This document shows positions 52,556-61,300 of a stretch of DNA of 64,000 nucleotides, in pieces. The translations under genes were made by a program, and so were the position numbers. Location: positions 47,501 to 111,500 of the forward strand of contig JAUCBJ010008124.1 in assembly GCA_032718475.1 (NCBI GenBank). Reading direction: 5' to 3'. The notes below the pieces were generated by a model that saw only the letters and a list, made by a program, of their open reading frames with translations, searched no databases and was not told where the DNA came from. This DNA is from Nemertoderma westbladi (lineage: Eukaryota; Xenacoelomorpha; Nemertodermatida; Nemertodermatidae). How positions within the stretch are numbered: position 1 is the first letter of the stretch; each line of letters opens with the position of its first letter.

Positions 52556-55500
52556 ATGGCAAACCAGGGTGCGGTATTTGCCCCGAGAGCTGACTCGGCA
52601 AAAAAGCACCCCCCAACCCCCACTATGGATTACATTAGCAATGCGGAGGTCCGGCCACTAGAGGCCAGTGGAATTACCGGACACAATCGGCCTCACAGGC
52701 GTCAGTTAACTCCTGACCGGCTGCCTGTCTCACCCCCTACTGGAGAGAGAGCAGCCAACAATTCTTTGAGCCCCTTTCCTGATGACCTTTCTGGCCCAAA
52801 CCCTGGGTCACCAGGGAGGCCAGATTGTGATGGGGAGAGGGATTCTGGAGTTGGAGGCTACTCTCATGTTCCACCCCGACCAACAAAGCCATTGGTGAAT
52901 CTGAGGCAAGTCACTAGACTAGCCTCAGTAAACACCCTAACACTCGGGTCCCCAATGCGACAAGGTGAGCTGACTGCCTTGGCAGATAAGCTTTCTCTTA
53001 GCGCAGTGGGTGTTCAAGAGCACCGAATGCAGACTGGACAGACTGATGAGGTTCTGATTGAGGACATGGGGGGCGGTTGGCGACTCGCCCTCGCGTCAGC
53101 AGATGATAGTGGCAATGGTGGAATTGGTCTATTGATGAATCCAACTGCACATGCAGCATTGGACAAAATAGACCAAATCTCTAACCGCATCATCCGTTGC
53201 CACTTCTCATGTTCTGGAAGACTGGCTAAGAAGTTTCCTAAGGTGGTTCTGATTGTGTGCTACTCTCCAACTAGTGTTGCCCCTGTAGAGGAGGTGGAAA
53301 ATTTCTACCACAATCTACAAGCGGCTACTGATGGAGTGGATCAGCATGCATTCTTAACATTCCTGGGAGACTTTAATGCAAGTCTGCATCAATCACCTAC
53401 ATCGCCCTGGGTCTATAGCAATAGTGTTAACCGAAATTCTGTCCATCTTCAGGATTTTATCTCTGGAAATGGATTGTTTTCGGCTGGAACCCAGTTCAAG
53501 AAGCGAACTGGAAAGCTATGGACTCATAGTGGACCCAGTGGTCACAAGTCCCAGATAGACCATATTCTGTTTCGTAGGAAATACAGGAGCTCTATACAAG
53601 ACTGTAATGCATTTACACTTCGACCCTTCTCCAGTGATCACCGCCTTATTATGGCCAAGGTAAGACTTAGTCTGCGTGCTAGCAGAACAACGAAATCTGC
53701 CAGGCCGCGGCATGACTGGTCCTCTCTGTTGAAACAGCCAAGTGTGAGATCCAGCTTCACACTACAGCTGAGCAACAGGTATGAGGCTCTTGCCTCTGAG
53801 GCGGCAGATCACTGTGAGGGCTATACTGCCTTTACAGAAGCAGTTAAGTTAGCAGCTGCAGAAACAGTTCCTGTATACCCTCGAAACAGGAAAAGGGCCC
53901 CCTGGACTGACAACAAAATTCAGAAGTGCCGAAATGACCTTCATAAGGCGCAGAAAGAGTCCCGACTCAAACAGACTACAGCAGCCAAGAATGCAGTTAA
54001 GGCTGCATCTAGGTCCCTGAACAGGCAGTACTCTGTTAATCTACAGGAGCTAATAAACCAACAGGTTGATGCCATCAATGATGCTGACGACAGCAGGCAA
54101 TCATCCCAAGCATGGAAATCAATCAATCTGCTTACTGGGCGGAAAAGCCAACCAACCACCAAGGTTAAGGCTGAATCACCAGCCGATCGCCTCAATGGTT
54201 GGAAAGCCCACTTTGAAAAGCTCCTCAACAATGACAGGGTATTGCCTGATAACTTTATAGAAGTAAAAGTGTCTGAGTCTGTACTCCCAGATATTCCCAT
54301 TGGCGATATCTCCTTTGCAGAAGTGAAGGCTGCTGCAAAGAGCATTAAGACCAATCGTGCCAGTGGAGTAGATGGTGTTCCCCCTGAGGTCTTTAAAATA
54401 CCTGAGTGTTTAAAGCTCATCTATCCCATCATAGTAGACATGTACCGAACAACAAGAGTCCCACAAGAAATGAAAACAAATAAGTTGGTGCCAGTTCCCA
54501 AGAAGGGCAACCTAACACTCTATGGTTCTTTTCGGGGAATCTCATTGATCTCGATTGCTGCAAAGCTATACAATAGGATTCTATTAAATCGCATCAGGGA
54601 TCCCATTGAGAGACTGCTCCGTGGAAATCAGAATGGGTTCCGTAAAGGTCGTGGGACCATGGAGCCCATTTTGGCACTTAGAAGGATAATTGAAGAATTA
54701 TCAAAAAAGAAAGACAGGCATCTGGCTGTTATCTTTGTTGACTTCTTCAAGGCCTTTGATTCAGTCTCTCGCTCACGTATGTTCAGCATACTTTCATTAT
54801 ATGGGATTCCTGATGAAATTATTGCAGCAATCAGATCAGTATACGATGGTTCGACAACATTTGTGTCTACTGTTGACGGTGACACAGAACCATTTGAAGT
54901 GTTATGGGGCGTCCTCCAAGGAGACACACTTGCACCATTCTTGTTCATTATTGTGGTTGACTATGTTCTACGCATGTCCTTAGATCATCATAATGATGAA
55001 GGGGTGATGATAACTCCACCTACTGGCTCCAGAAGTCGAGGAAATCCTGCCAAGTACCTAACTGATCTAGACTTTGCTGATGACTTAGGAGTACTCTCAG
55101 AATCATTAGACGGAGCCCAACGGCTCCTCAGCTCATTAGAACATGCTGCTTCTAGTGTTGGTCTTTTTATTAACTCCAGAAAGACCAAAATTCTGACCGT
55201 TAACTTTGAAAGTCATCAGCAAGTCTCTGATCGGATGAGCATAAGCTCAAAGGATGGTATGCTTGAGCATGTGGACGACTTCTGTTACCTGGGATCATGG
55301 ATCCGGAAGTCAGGTGAGGACCTTCGAATACGTAAGGGAAAGGCATGGGCAGCCTTGAATAGGCTTTCCAGGATTTGGAAGTCACCGAGAATTAATCGGA
55401 AACTTAAGGTCCGATTATTTAGAGCAGCAGTAGTTCCAGTACTCCTCTACGGGAGTCCATGCTGGGCTCTAACTGCTGAGGACACCAAATCTCTGGATGG

Positions 55501-55852
55501 CACATTCACAAGAATGCTACGCCGGGTTCATTGTGTCAAGTACAATGCACACATCTCCAACCAGACACTATATAACATTGGAGGTGTCTCATTGGTTCCC
55601 CCAAGCTTGACACTAGAACAAAATCGCCTCCGCTTTGCAGGACATTGCTTTCGCCGTGAGGACCAGCCAGTGCATAATCTTGTACTTTGGCAGCCTCATG
55701 GAGTGAATAAGCATGGTGGACAGCCCATGACTTTCTTGAGACGCATCTTAAAGGACACTGGCCTTAAAGATGCGGATGATCTAGCAAATGTCATGGGTGA
55801 TAGGGAGTTGTGGCGGTGCAATTTTGTTGACAAGCCGGCACAGCATTCTTAA
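52556..55852 (+). CDS. Retrotransposon endonuclease-reverse transcriptase
   Basis: The product is a 1098-residue polyprotein for target-primed reverse transcription. The frame is open from 52514; a TTG at 52535 would add seven residues, but the ATG at 52556 has G at -3 and G at +4 and is the likely start. After a proline-rich N-terminus of about 115 residues comes the endonuclease (about 120-370): VQEHRM with catalytic Glu155, LGDFNAS with Asp272 and Asn274, QIDHIL with Asp335, and SSDH with Asp361/His362. A linker leads to the reverse transcriptase (about 600-885): palm motif A FVDFFKAFD with Asp729, LQGD at 787-790, and FADD at 840-843 with Asp842/Asp843. FADD replaces the more common YADD. 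The C-terminal part has a RLRFAGHCFR motif near 1024-1033 like the WFGH region of RTE-type proteins. No zinc knuckle, RNase H or separate ORF1 is seen. The ORF is uninterrupted to TAA at 55850-55852 and may be functional. Confidence 0.95.
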   Translation: MANQGAVFAPRADSAKKHPPTPTMDYISNAEVRPLEASGITGHNRPHRRQLTPDRLPVSPPTGERAANNSLSPFPDDLSGPNPGSPGRPDCDGERDSGVGGYSHVPPRPTKPLVNLRQVTRLASVNTLTLGSPMRQGELTALADKLSLSAVGVQEHRMQTGQTDEVLIEDMGGGWRLALASADDSGNGGIGLLMNPTAHAALDKIDQISNRIIRCHFSCSGRLAKKFPKVVLIVCYSPTSVAPVEEVENFYHNLQAATDGVDQHAFLTFLGDFNASLHQSPTSPWVYSNSVNRNSVHLQDFISGNGLFSAGTQFKKRTGKLWTHSGPSGHKSQIDHILFRRKYRSSIQDCNAFTLRPFSSDHRLIMAKVRLSLRASRTTKSARPRHDWSSLLKQPSVRSSFTLQLSNRYEALASEAADHCEGYTAFTEAVKLAAAETVPVYPRNRKRAPWTDNKIQKCRNDLHKAQKESRLKQTTAAKNAVKAASRSLNRQYSVNLQELINQQVDAINDADDSRQSSQAWKSINLLTGRKSQPTTKVKAESPADRLNGWKAHFEKLLNNDRVLPDNFIEVKVSESVLPDIPIGDISFAEVKAAAKSIKTNRASGVDGVPPEVFKIPECLKLIYPIIVDMYRTTRVPQEMKTNKLVPVPKKGNLTLYGSFRGISLISIAAKLYNRILLNRIRDPIERLLRGNQNGFRKGRGTMEPILALRRIIEELSKKKDRHLAVIFVDFFKAFDSVSRSRMFSILSLYGIPDEIIAAIRSVYDGSTTFVSTVDGDTEPFEVLWGVLQGDTLAPFLFIIVVDYVLRMSLDHHNDEGVMITPPTGSRSRGNPAKYLTDLDFADDLGVLSESLDGAQRLLSSLEHAASSVGLFINSRKTKILTVNFESHQQVSDRMSISSKDGMLEHVDDFCYLGSWIRKSGEDLRIRKGKAWAALNRLSRIWKSPRINRKLKVRLFRAAVVPVLLYGSPCWALTAEDTKSLDGTFTRMLRRVHCVKYNAHISNQTLYNIGGVSLVPPSLTLEQNRLRFAGHCFRREDQPVHNLVLWQPHGVNKHGGQPMTFLRRILKDTGLKDADDLANVMGDRELWRCNFVDKPAQHS

Positions 55853-55894
55853 AAATGCAGCTGCAATGCAGCATGCCGATCCTAGTAGTAGTAG
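55853..55894 (+). other. Short 3' UTR and (TAG)4 tail of the retrotransposon
   Basis: Only about 30 bases separate the stop codon from four TAG trimers at 55883-55894, the last G being shared with the target duplication. A GCAGCTGC palindrome lies at 55857-55864, and related GCATGC/TGCAGC motifs follow. The bases up to CCTAG recur in the remnant at 1810-1903, so the conserved element ends there and the trimers are the variable tail that usually primes or results from reverse transcription. Confidence 0.8.
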
Positions 55895-55908
55895 TATGAT
55901 TGTAGGAT
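55894..55908. repeat. Target-site duplication, right copy
   Basis: GTATGATTGTAGGAT restarts the satellite immediately after the TAG tail and matches 52122-52136. It is subject to the same ambiguity as the left copy because the string is part of the satellite unit. Confidence 0.65.
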
Positions 55909-58900
55909 GTATGTTTGAGTGTAGACTTTAGAACCATAACAGGGTGTATGATTGTAGGATGTATGTTTGAGTGTAGACTTTAGAACCATAACAGGGTGTA
56001 TGATTGTAGGATGTATGTTTGAGTGTAGACTTTAGAACCATAACAGGGTGTATGATTGTAGGATGTATGTTTGAGTGTAGACTTTAGAACCATAACAGGG
56101 TGTATGATTGTAGGATGTATGTTTGAGTGTAGACTTTAGAACCATAACAGGGTGTATGATTGTAGATTGTAGGATGTATGTTTGAGTGTAGTCTTTAGAA
56201 CCATAACAAGGTGTATGATTGTAGGATGTATGTTTGAGTGTAGACTTTAGAACCATAACAGGGTGTATGATTGTAGATTGTAGGATGTATGTTTGAGTGT
56301 AGACTTTAGAACCATAACAGGGTGTATGATTGTAGGATGTATGTTTGAGTGTAGACTTTAGAACCATAACAGGGTGTATGATTGTAGGATGTATGTTTGA
56401 GTGTAGACTTTAGAACCATAACAGGGTGTATGATTGTAGATTGTAGGATGTATGTTTGAGTGTAGACTTTAGAACCATAACAGGGTGTATGATTGTAGAT
56501 TGTAGGATGTATGTTTGAGTGTAGACTTTAGAACCATAACAGGGTGTATGATTGTAGATTGTAGGATGTATGTTTGAGTGTAGACTTTAGAACCATAACA
56601 GGGTGTATGATTGTAGGATGTATGTTTGAGTGTAGACTTTAGAACCATAACAGGGTGTATGATTGTAGATTGTAGGATGTATGTTTGAGTGTAGACTTTA
56701 GAACCATAACAGGGTGTATGATTGTAGGATGTATGTTTGAGTGTAGACTTTAGAACCATAACAGGGTGTATGATTGTAGATTGTAGGATGTATGTTTGAG
56801 TGTAGACTTTAGAACCATAACAGGGTGTATGATTGTAGGATGTATGTTTGAGTGTAGACTTTAGAACCATAACAGGGTGTATGATTGTAGGATGTATGTT
56901 TGAGTGTAGACTTTAGAACCATAACAGGATGTATGATTGTAGGATGTATGTTTGAGTGTAGACTTTAGAACCATAACAGGATGTATGATTGTAGGATGTA
57001 TGTTTGAGTGTAGACTTTAGAACCATAACAGGATGTATGATTGTAGGATGTATGTTTGAGTGTAGACTTTAGAACCATAACAGGATGTATGATTGTAGGA
57101 TGTATGTTTGAGTGTAGTCTTTAGAACCATAACAAGGTGTATGATTGTAGGATGTATGTTTGAGTGTAGACTTTAGAACCATAACAGGATGTATGATTGT
57201 AGGATGTATGTTTGAGTGTAGACTTTAGAACCATAACAGGGTGTATGATTGTAGATTGTAGGATGTATGTTTGAGTGTAGACTTTAGAACCATAACAGGG
57301 TGTATGATTGTAGGATGTATGTTTGAGTGTAGACTTTAGAACCATAACAGGGTGTATGATTGTAGGATGTATGTTTGAGTGTAGACTTTAGAACCATAAC
57401 CGGATGTATGATTGTAGGATGTATGTTTGAGTGTAGACTTTAGAACCATAACAGGGTGTATGATTGTAGGATGTATGTTTGAGTGTAGTCTTTAGAACCA
57501 TAACAAGATGTATGATTGTAGGATGTATGTTTGAGTGTAGTCTTTAGAACCATAACAAGGTGTATGATTGTAGGATGTATGTTTGAGTGTAGTCTTTAGA
57601 ACCATAACAAGGTGTATGATTGTAGGATGTATGTTTGAGTGTAGACTTTAGAACCATAACAGGGTGTATGATTGTAGATTGTAGGATGTATGTTTGAGTG
57701 TAGTCTTTAGAACCATAACAGGATGTATGATTGTAGGATGTATGTTTGAGTGTAGTCTTTAGAACCATAACAAGGTGTATGATTGTAGGATGTATGTTTG
57801 AGTGTAGTCTTTAGAACCATAACAAGGTGTATGATTGTAGGATGTATGTTTGAGTGTAGACTTTAGAACCATAACAAGGTGTATGATTGTAGGATGTATG
57901 TTTGAGTGTAGTCTTTAGAACCATAACAAGGTGTATGATTGTAGATTGTAGGATGTATGTTTGAGTGTAGACTTTAGAACCATAACAGGGTGTATGATTG
58001 TAGATTGTAGGATGTATGTTTGAGTGTAGACTTTAGAACCATAACAGGGTGTATGATTGTAGGATGTATGTTTGAGTGTAGTCTTTAGAACCATAACAAG
58101 GTGTATGATTGTAGGATGTATGTTTGAGTGTAGACTTTAGAACCATAACAGGGTGTATGATTGTAGATTGTAGGATGTATGTTTGAGTGTAGACTTTAGA
58201 ACCATAACAGGGTGTATGATTGTAGGATGTATGTTTGAGTGTAGACTTTAGAACCATAACAGGGTGTATGATTGTAGGATGTATGTTTGAGTTTAGACTT
58301 TAGAACCATAACAGGATGTATGATTGTAGGATGTAGTAAGTATGTTTGAGTGTAGTCTTTAGAACCATAACAAGGTGTATGATTGTAGGATGTATGTTTG
58401 AGTGTAGATTTTAGAACCATAACAGGGTGTATGATTGTAGATTGTAGGATGTATGTTTGAGTGTAGTCTTTAGAACCATAACAAGGTGTATGATTGTAGG
58501 ATGTATGTTTGAGTGTAGACTTTAGAACCATAACAGGGTGTATGATTGTAGATTATAGGATGTATGTTTGAGTGTAGACTTTAGAACCATAACAGGGTGT
58601 ATGATTGTAGATTATAGGATGTATGTTTGAGTGTAGACTTTAGAACCATAACAGGGTGTATGATTGTAGGATGTATGTTTGAGTGTAGACTTTAGAACCA
58701 TAACAGGGTGTATGATTGTAGGATGTATGTTTGAGTGTAGACTTTAGAACCATAACAAGGTGAATGATTGTAGGATGTATGTTTGAGTGTAGACTTTAGA
58801 ACCATAACAGGGTGTATGATTGTAGATTGTAGGATGTATGTTTGAGTGTAGTCTTTAGAACCATAACAAGGTGTATGATTGTAGGATGTATGTTTGAGTG

Positions 58901-59086
58901 TAGACTTTAGAACCATAACAGGGTGTATGATTGTAGATTATAGGATGTATGTTTGAGTGTAGACTTTAGAACCATAACAGGATGTATGATTGTAGGATGT
59001 ATGTTTGAGTGTAGACTTTAGAACCATAACAGGATGTATGATTGTAGGATGTATGTTTGAGTGTAGACTTTAGAACCATAACAGGA
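55894..59086 (+). repeat. 52-bp satellite array, right block
   Basis: About 60 further units in the same orientation and phase type as the main block, so the retrotransposon split one array. 52-bp units predominate, with many 59-bp GTAGATTGTAGG units (for example near 56162, 56272, 56440, 56500, 56560). GTAGTCTTT and AACAAGGTG variants are common from about 57.1 to 58.9 kb. T-expanded units are absent. A unique unit near 58330 carries GTAGTAAGTATG. The array ends sharply at ACAGGAT before TGTAGTGGCGGG. Confidence 0.97.
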
Positions 59087-59486
59087 TTGTAGTGGCGGGT
59101 CTCTCTCAAACAATAAAAAATATATTATCATTACATTACCGCCCATTCTCCCAGCTTATTGTTGCAAACCAATATCCATCTCATCTCCAATATACTCATT
59201 CGACCATTATTGGCTGCCCCCATTCACAGCCGTTTATCCTATACAGATAAACAGCTGTATTCTTCCCTGCACTCCTGTTCAGCTATATTAGGTAGGTATC
59301 TCCACTGCGCTACAATCCTTTATTACCCATTAACCAATCAAGGCCCACCACACTGTCACCCCTATTATTACTTCACTGTATTTCTACAGCTTACTGAGCT
59401 CAACATTACTCATTCACTATAGTTGGTCTCATTCCGCAGTTTCCCAAACGGAAACTCCCCCTATTAACACTCTTTATTACATTGTA
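59087..59486. other. Unassigned spacer between satellite and CACTA terminus
   Basis: About 400 bases of pyrimidine-rich and AT-rich sequence on the plus strand. A plus-strand open frame of 87 codons (59159-59422) starts at TTG, has no recognisable domain and is probably chance. No transposon end, RNA gene or match to the left flank of the satellite was seen. Confidence 0.5.
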
Positions 59487-59782
59487 CACTCTTAAAAAAG
59501 AATTGTCAAACTGACAAAAAAAAAAGCCATTGTGACAATATAATATTGGCAAATGCGTCTGTCAAGAGGTATTGCCAAACTAACAATATTATATTGTCAA
59601 ATATTTTACTAATATAATTTTGTCAAATTATCCACTTATATTGTTAATTTGTTTTTGTATATTTGCTATATTGCCAATACACAATTGTGACTTGGCAATA
59701 TACAATGCCAATAATTTTGGCAAAATATTTGCTAAATCATTAATATAACCAGTTTACATATATTGCCAAATCTCAAATATAG
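59487..59782. repeat. CACTA terminus and subterminal repeat region
   Basis: After the CACTC end there are about 14 copies of a short palindromic motif, TTGTCAA, TTGCCAA, TTGGCAA, TTGACAA or close variants, in both orientations (for example near 59503, 59549, 59571, 59595, 59630, 59671, 59692, 59718 and 59763). A near-perfect palindrome ACAATATTATATTGT lies at 59583-59597. In plant CACTA elements such subterminal motifs bind the TnpA-type protein; a matching role here is inferred. Confidence 0.75.
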
Positions 59783-60445
59783 CTTCACCACGCCCAGGCG
59801 ACCTCAATTAAAAATCCATTGTTGAAATAAGTTAACCCAGAACCCAGTTAATAAAAAGTTTATCTATGCGAAATAACAAGTTGAATATTATATTTAAAAT
59901 TAAAATCTCACAACGAAATAAATCTAATAGTTACAATAAGTTTGGCGTATTTTTCTCAAGTTACAATCAATTAAGCAGGGCCCATAGGGGCAACGAAAAT
60001 ATTTTGGGCTAAATATTAGAAGTATATATACTTCTAATAATAAATGAAAAGTAGCAAAACTAATTAATGACTATTTAAAATATACATATATAAAACACAT
60101 TACTTACTAAAGTACAAAACGTATTAGGAACCATCTAAAAATAATGTTGCGGTGCGATGAGGGTCAGCAACTTCGTGACAAAACTGTGGCATCGAGGGTG
60201 CCGCAAAGGTGATGGCTGAGGGCGAGGGGGTTTATAATTTCGAGGTACTTAATATATAATTATTATATTTAAAAAATGAAATATAAGGGAGAGTGGCAGG
60301 TGGGTTAAAAGTAGAAGAAACTGCGACATAATTTATGAACGGCTCCAAAGTTACAACGAATAATGTACAACGAAAAATAATATTTTATATAAAACCAAAA
60401 ATAACAAATCTATAATTTAAGAATATTTAAAACATAAGGGACACA
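59783..60445. other. Non-coding region between subterminal repeats and transposase stop
   Basis: AT-rich sequence on the 3' side of the transposase with one G-rich, less AT-rich patch at about 60145-60235. No open frame of note, no second TTGNCAA cluster and no clear polyadenylation signal was identified on the minus strand. It is probably the 3' untranslated part of the transposon. Confidence 0.5.
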
Positions 60446-61300
60446 TTACAGCCTGTGACGCAGAGAAATATACAAGCTATTTTTCTTAGAACGAAGTTTG
60501 AGAGGCCACGGTGATAAGAGTAGTTCAATTTCATCAATAACCGACAATGGGTTAGTAGGACACTTTTCAACTTCATAGGACTGAAAATGCTCACTATAAC
60601 CTAAAACTAACAATGGCCTAACAATTATCTTATACTGATTAGAATCGGTAATTAATATATTATTAATATAACAAAATATAGGTAGAGAAGAAATATCAAA
60701 ACCAAAACATACAACATCTCCTAAGCAATAGTCAACCGAATACAACTCTATTGCTGAACATGACGTTATCTCCCTTATAATGCCATAATCCAGCAACAGG
60801 GAGTTTAATTCTGAAACTTCTGTTAGTCTTTGCAATTGAGTTGCTGTTGGTTGTTTAATTTGCATATCTACACCACTTATACCTACACCTGTACAACTAA
60901 AGAATTTATATGCCTGGGACATTTGATGTCGCGTTGATAAGGTTTTAACTATATTCTTAAAATTACACACAACTGAAGCTGTTTTCTTAAGCGGGGCGTG
61001 CTTTGCCTCACATCTCATGGACCACATTCCTAGAAGAGGGCCTGCCTGAATAATTGCTGTAGGGTAGTGAATCAAATTATGAAATTTAAATTGTAAACGA
61101 TCAGGGTTGAATGTACGTACATATATTTCAAGAAATTCACAAATTAATACAGAAAATAATGATATTTCACTTTGGTTAAAATTCGGTGCCATACTAAAAA
61201 TAACAATTTCTCTAAGTTTCAACAACACCTTCCATACAGGATCATTAACAGCTACAAAATCACCAACTAGTAACGGCAAACCAAGTGTAAAATTAAGCAT
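60446..61300 (-). pseudogene. CACTA-like transposase, C-terminal part (after frameshift)
   Basis: An open frame of 284 codons continues the transposase of 61267-62955 in another frame. Its first residues, MLNFTLGLPLLVGDF, resemble the segment that in related animal transposases directly follows the INLSAVQ region, here the end of the upstream frame. Further family motifs are HNLIHYP at residues 74-80 and WSMRCEAKH at 93-101 (the W-x-M-R-x-E-A-K-H block). The ATG at 61298-61300 lies exactly at the junction, so independent initiation is possible but unlikely to be meaningful. The final ~140 residues are family-specific and not recognised. One missing base near 61299 explains the break; a sequencing error in this copy is an alternative. 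Confidence 0.8.

Larger units (their letters stand above)
52137..55893 (+). mobile_element. Non-LTR retrotransposon, RTE-like, with intact ORF
   Basis: About 3.76 kb of sequence breaks the satellite. It has a structured 5' leader of about 420 bases, a single long ORF with an apurinic/apyrimidinic-type endonuclease followed by a reverse transcriptase, a 3' UTR of only about 40 bases and a terminal TAG trimer run. One ORF without RNase H and a very short 3' end with a simple-repeat tail are features of the RTE clade, but the clade is inferred from recall of such proteins, not from a tree. No frameshift or in-frame stop is visible, so the copy may be recent. The true 5' end is uncertain because these elements are often 5'-truncated; the leader being present argues that little is missing. 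A 94-base relative lies at 1810-1903. Confidence 0.93.

Noticed and set aside
52359-52616. Minus-strand frame of 85 codons across the retrotransposon leader
   Set aside because: It lies opposite the structured leader and ORF start, has no recognisable domain, and its openness follows from the inverted repeats.
53376-55385. Smaller frames inside the retrotransposon on both strands (for example 53941-54420 minus, 54690-54983 plus)
   Set aside because: All overlap the intact endonuclease-reverse transcriptase frame and show no independent motifs.
12683-58916. Dozens of minus-strand open frames of 60-133 codons beginning MVLKSTLKHT
   Set aside because: They are shadows of the 52-bp satellite, whose minus strand has few stops. 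Frame length depends only on where 55- and 59-bp units shift phase, and substitutions show no codon preference.
59159-59422. 87-codon plus-strand frame in the spacer
   Set aside because: Starts at TTG, no domain, composition like its surroundings.
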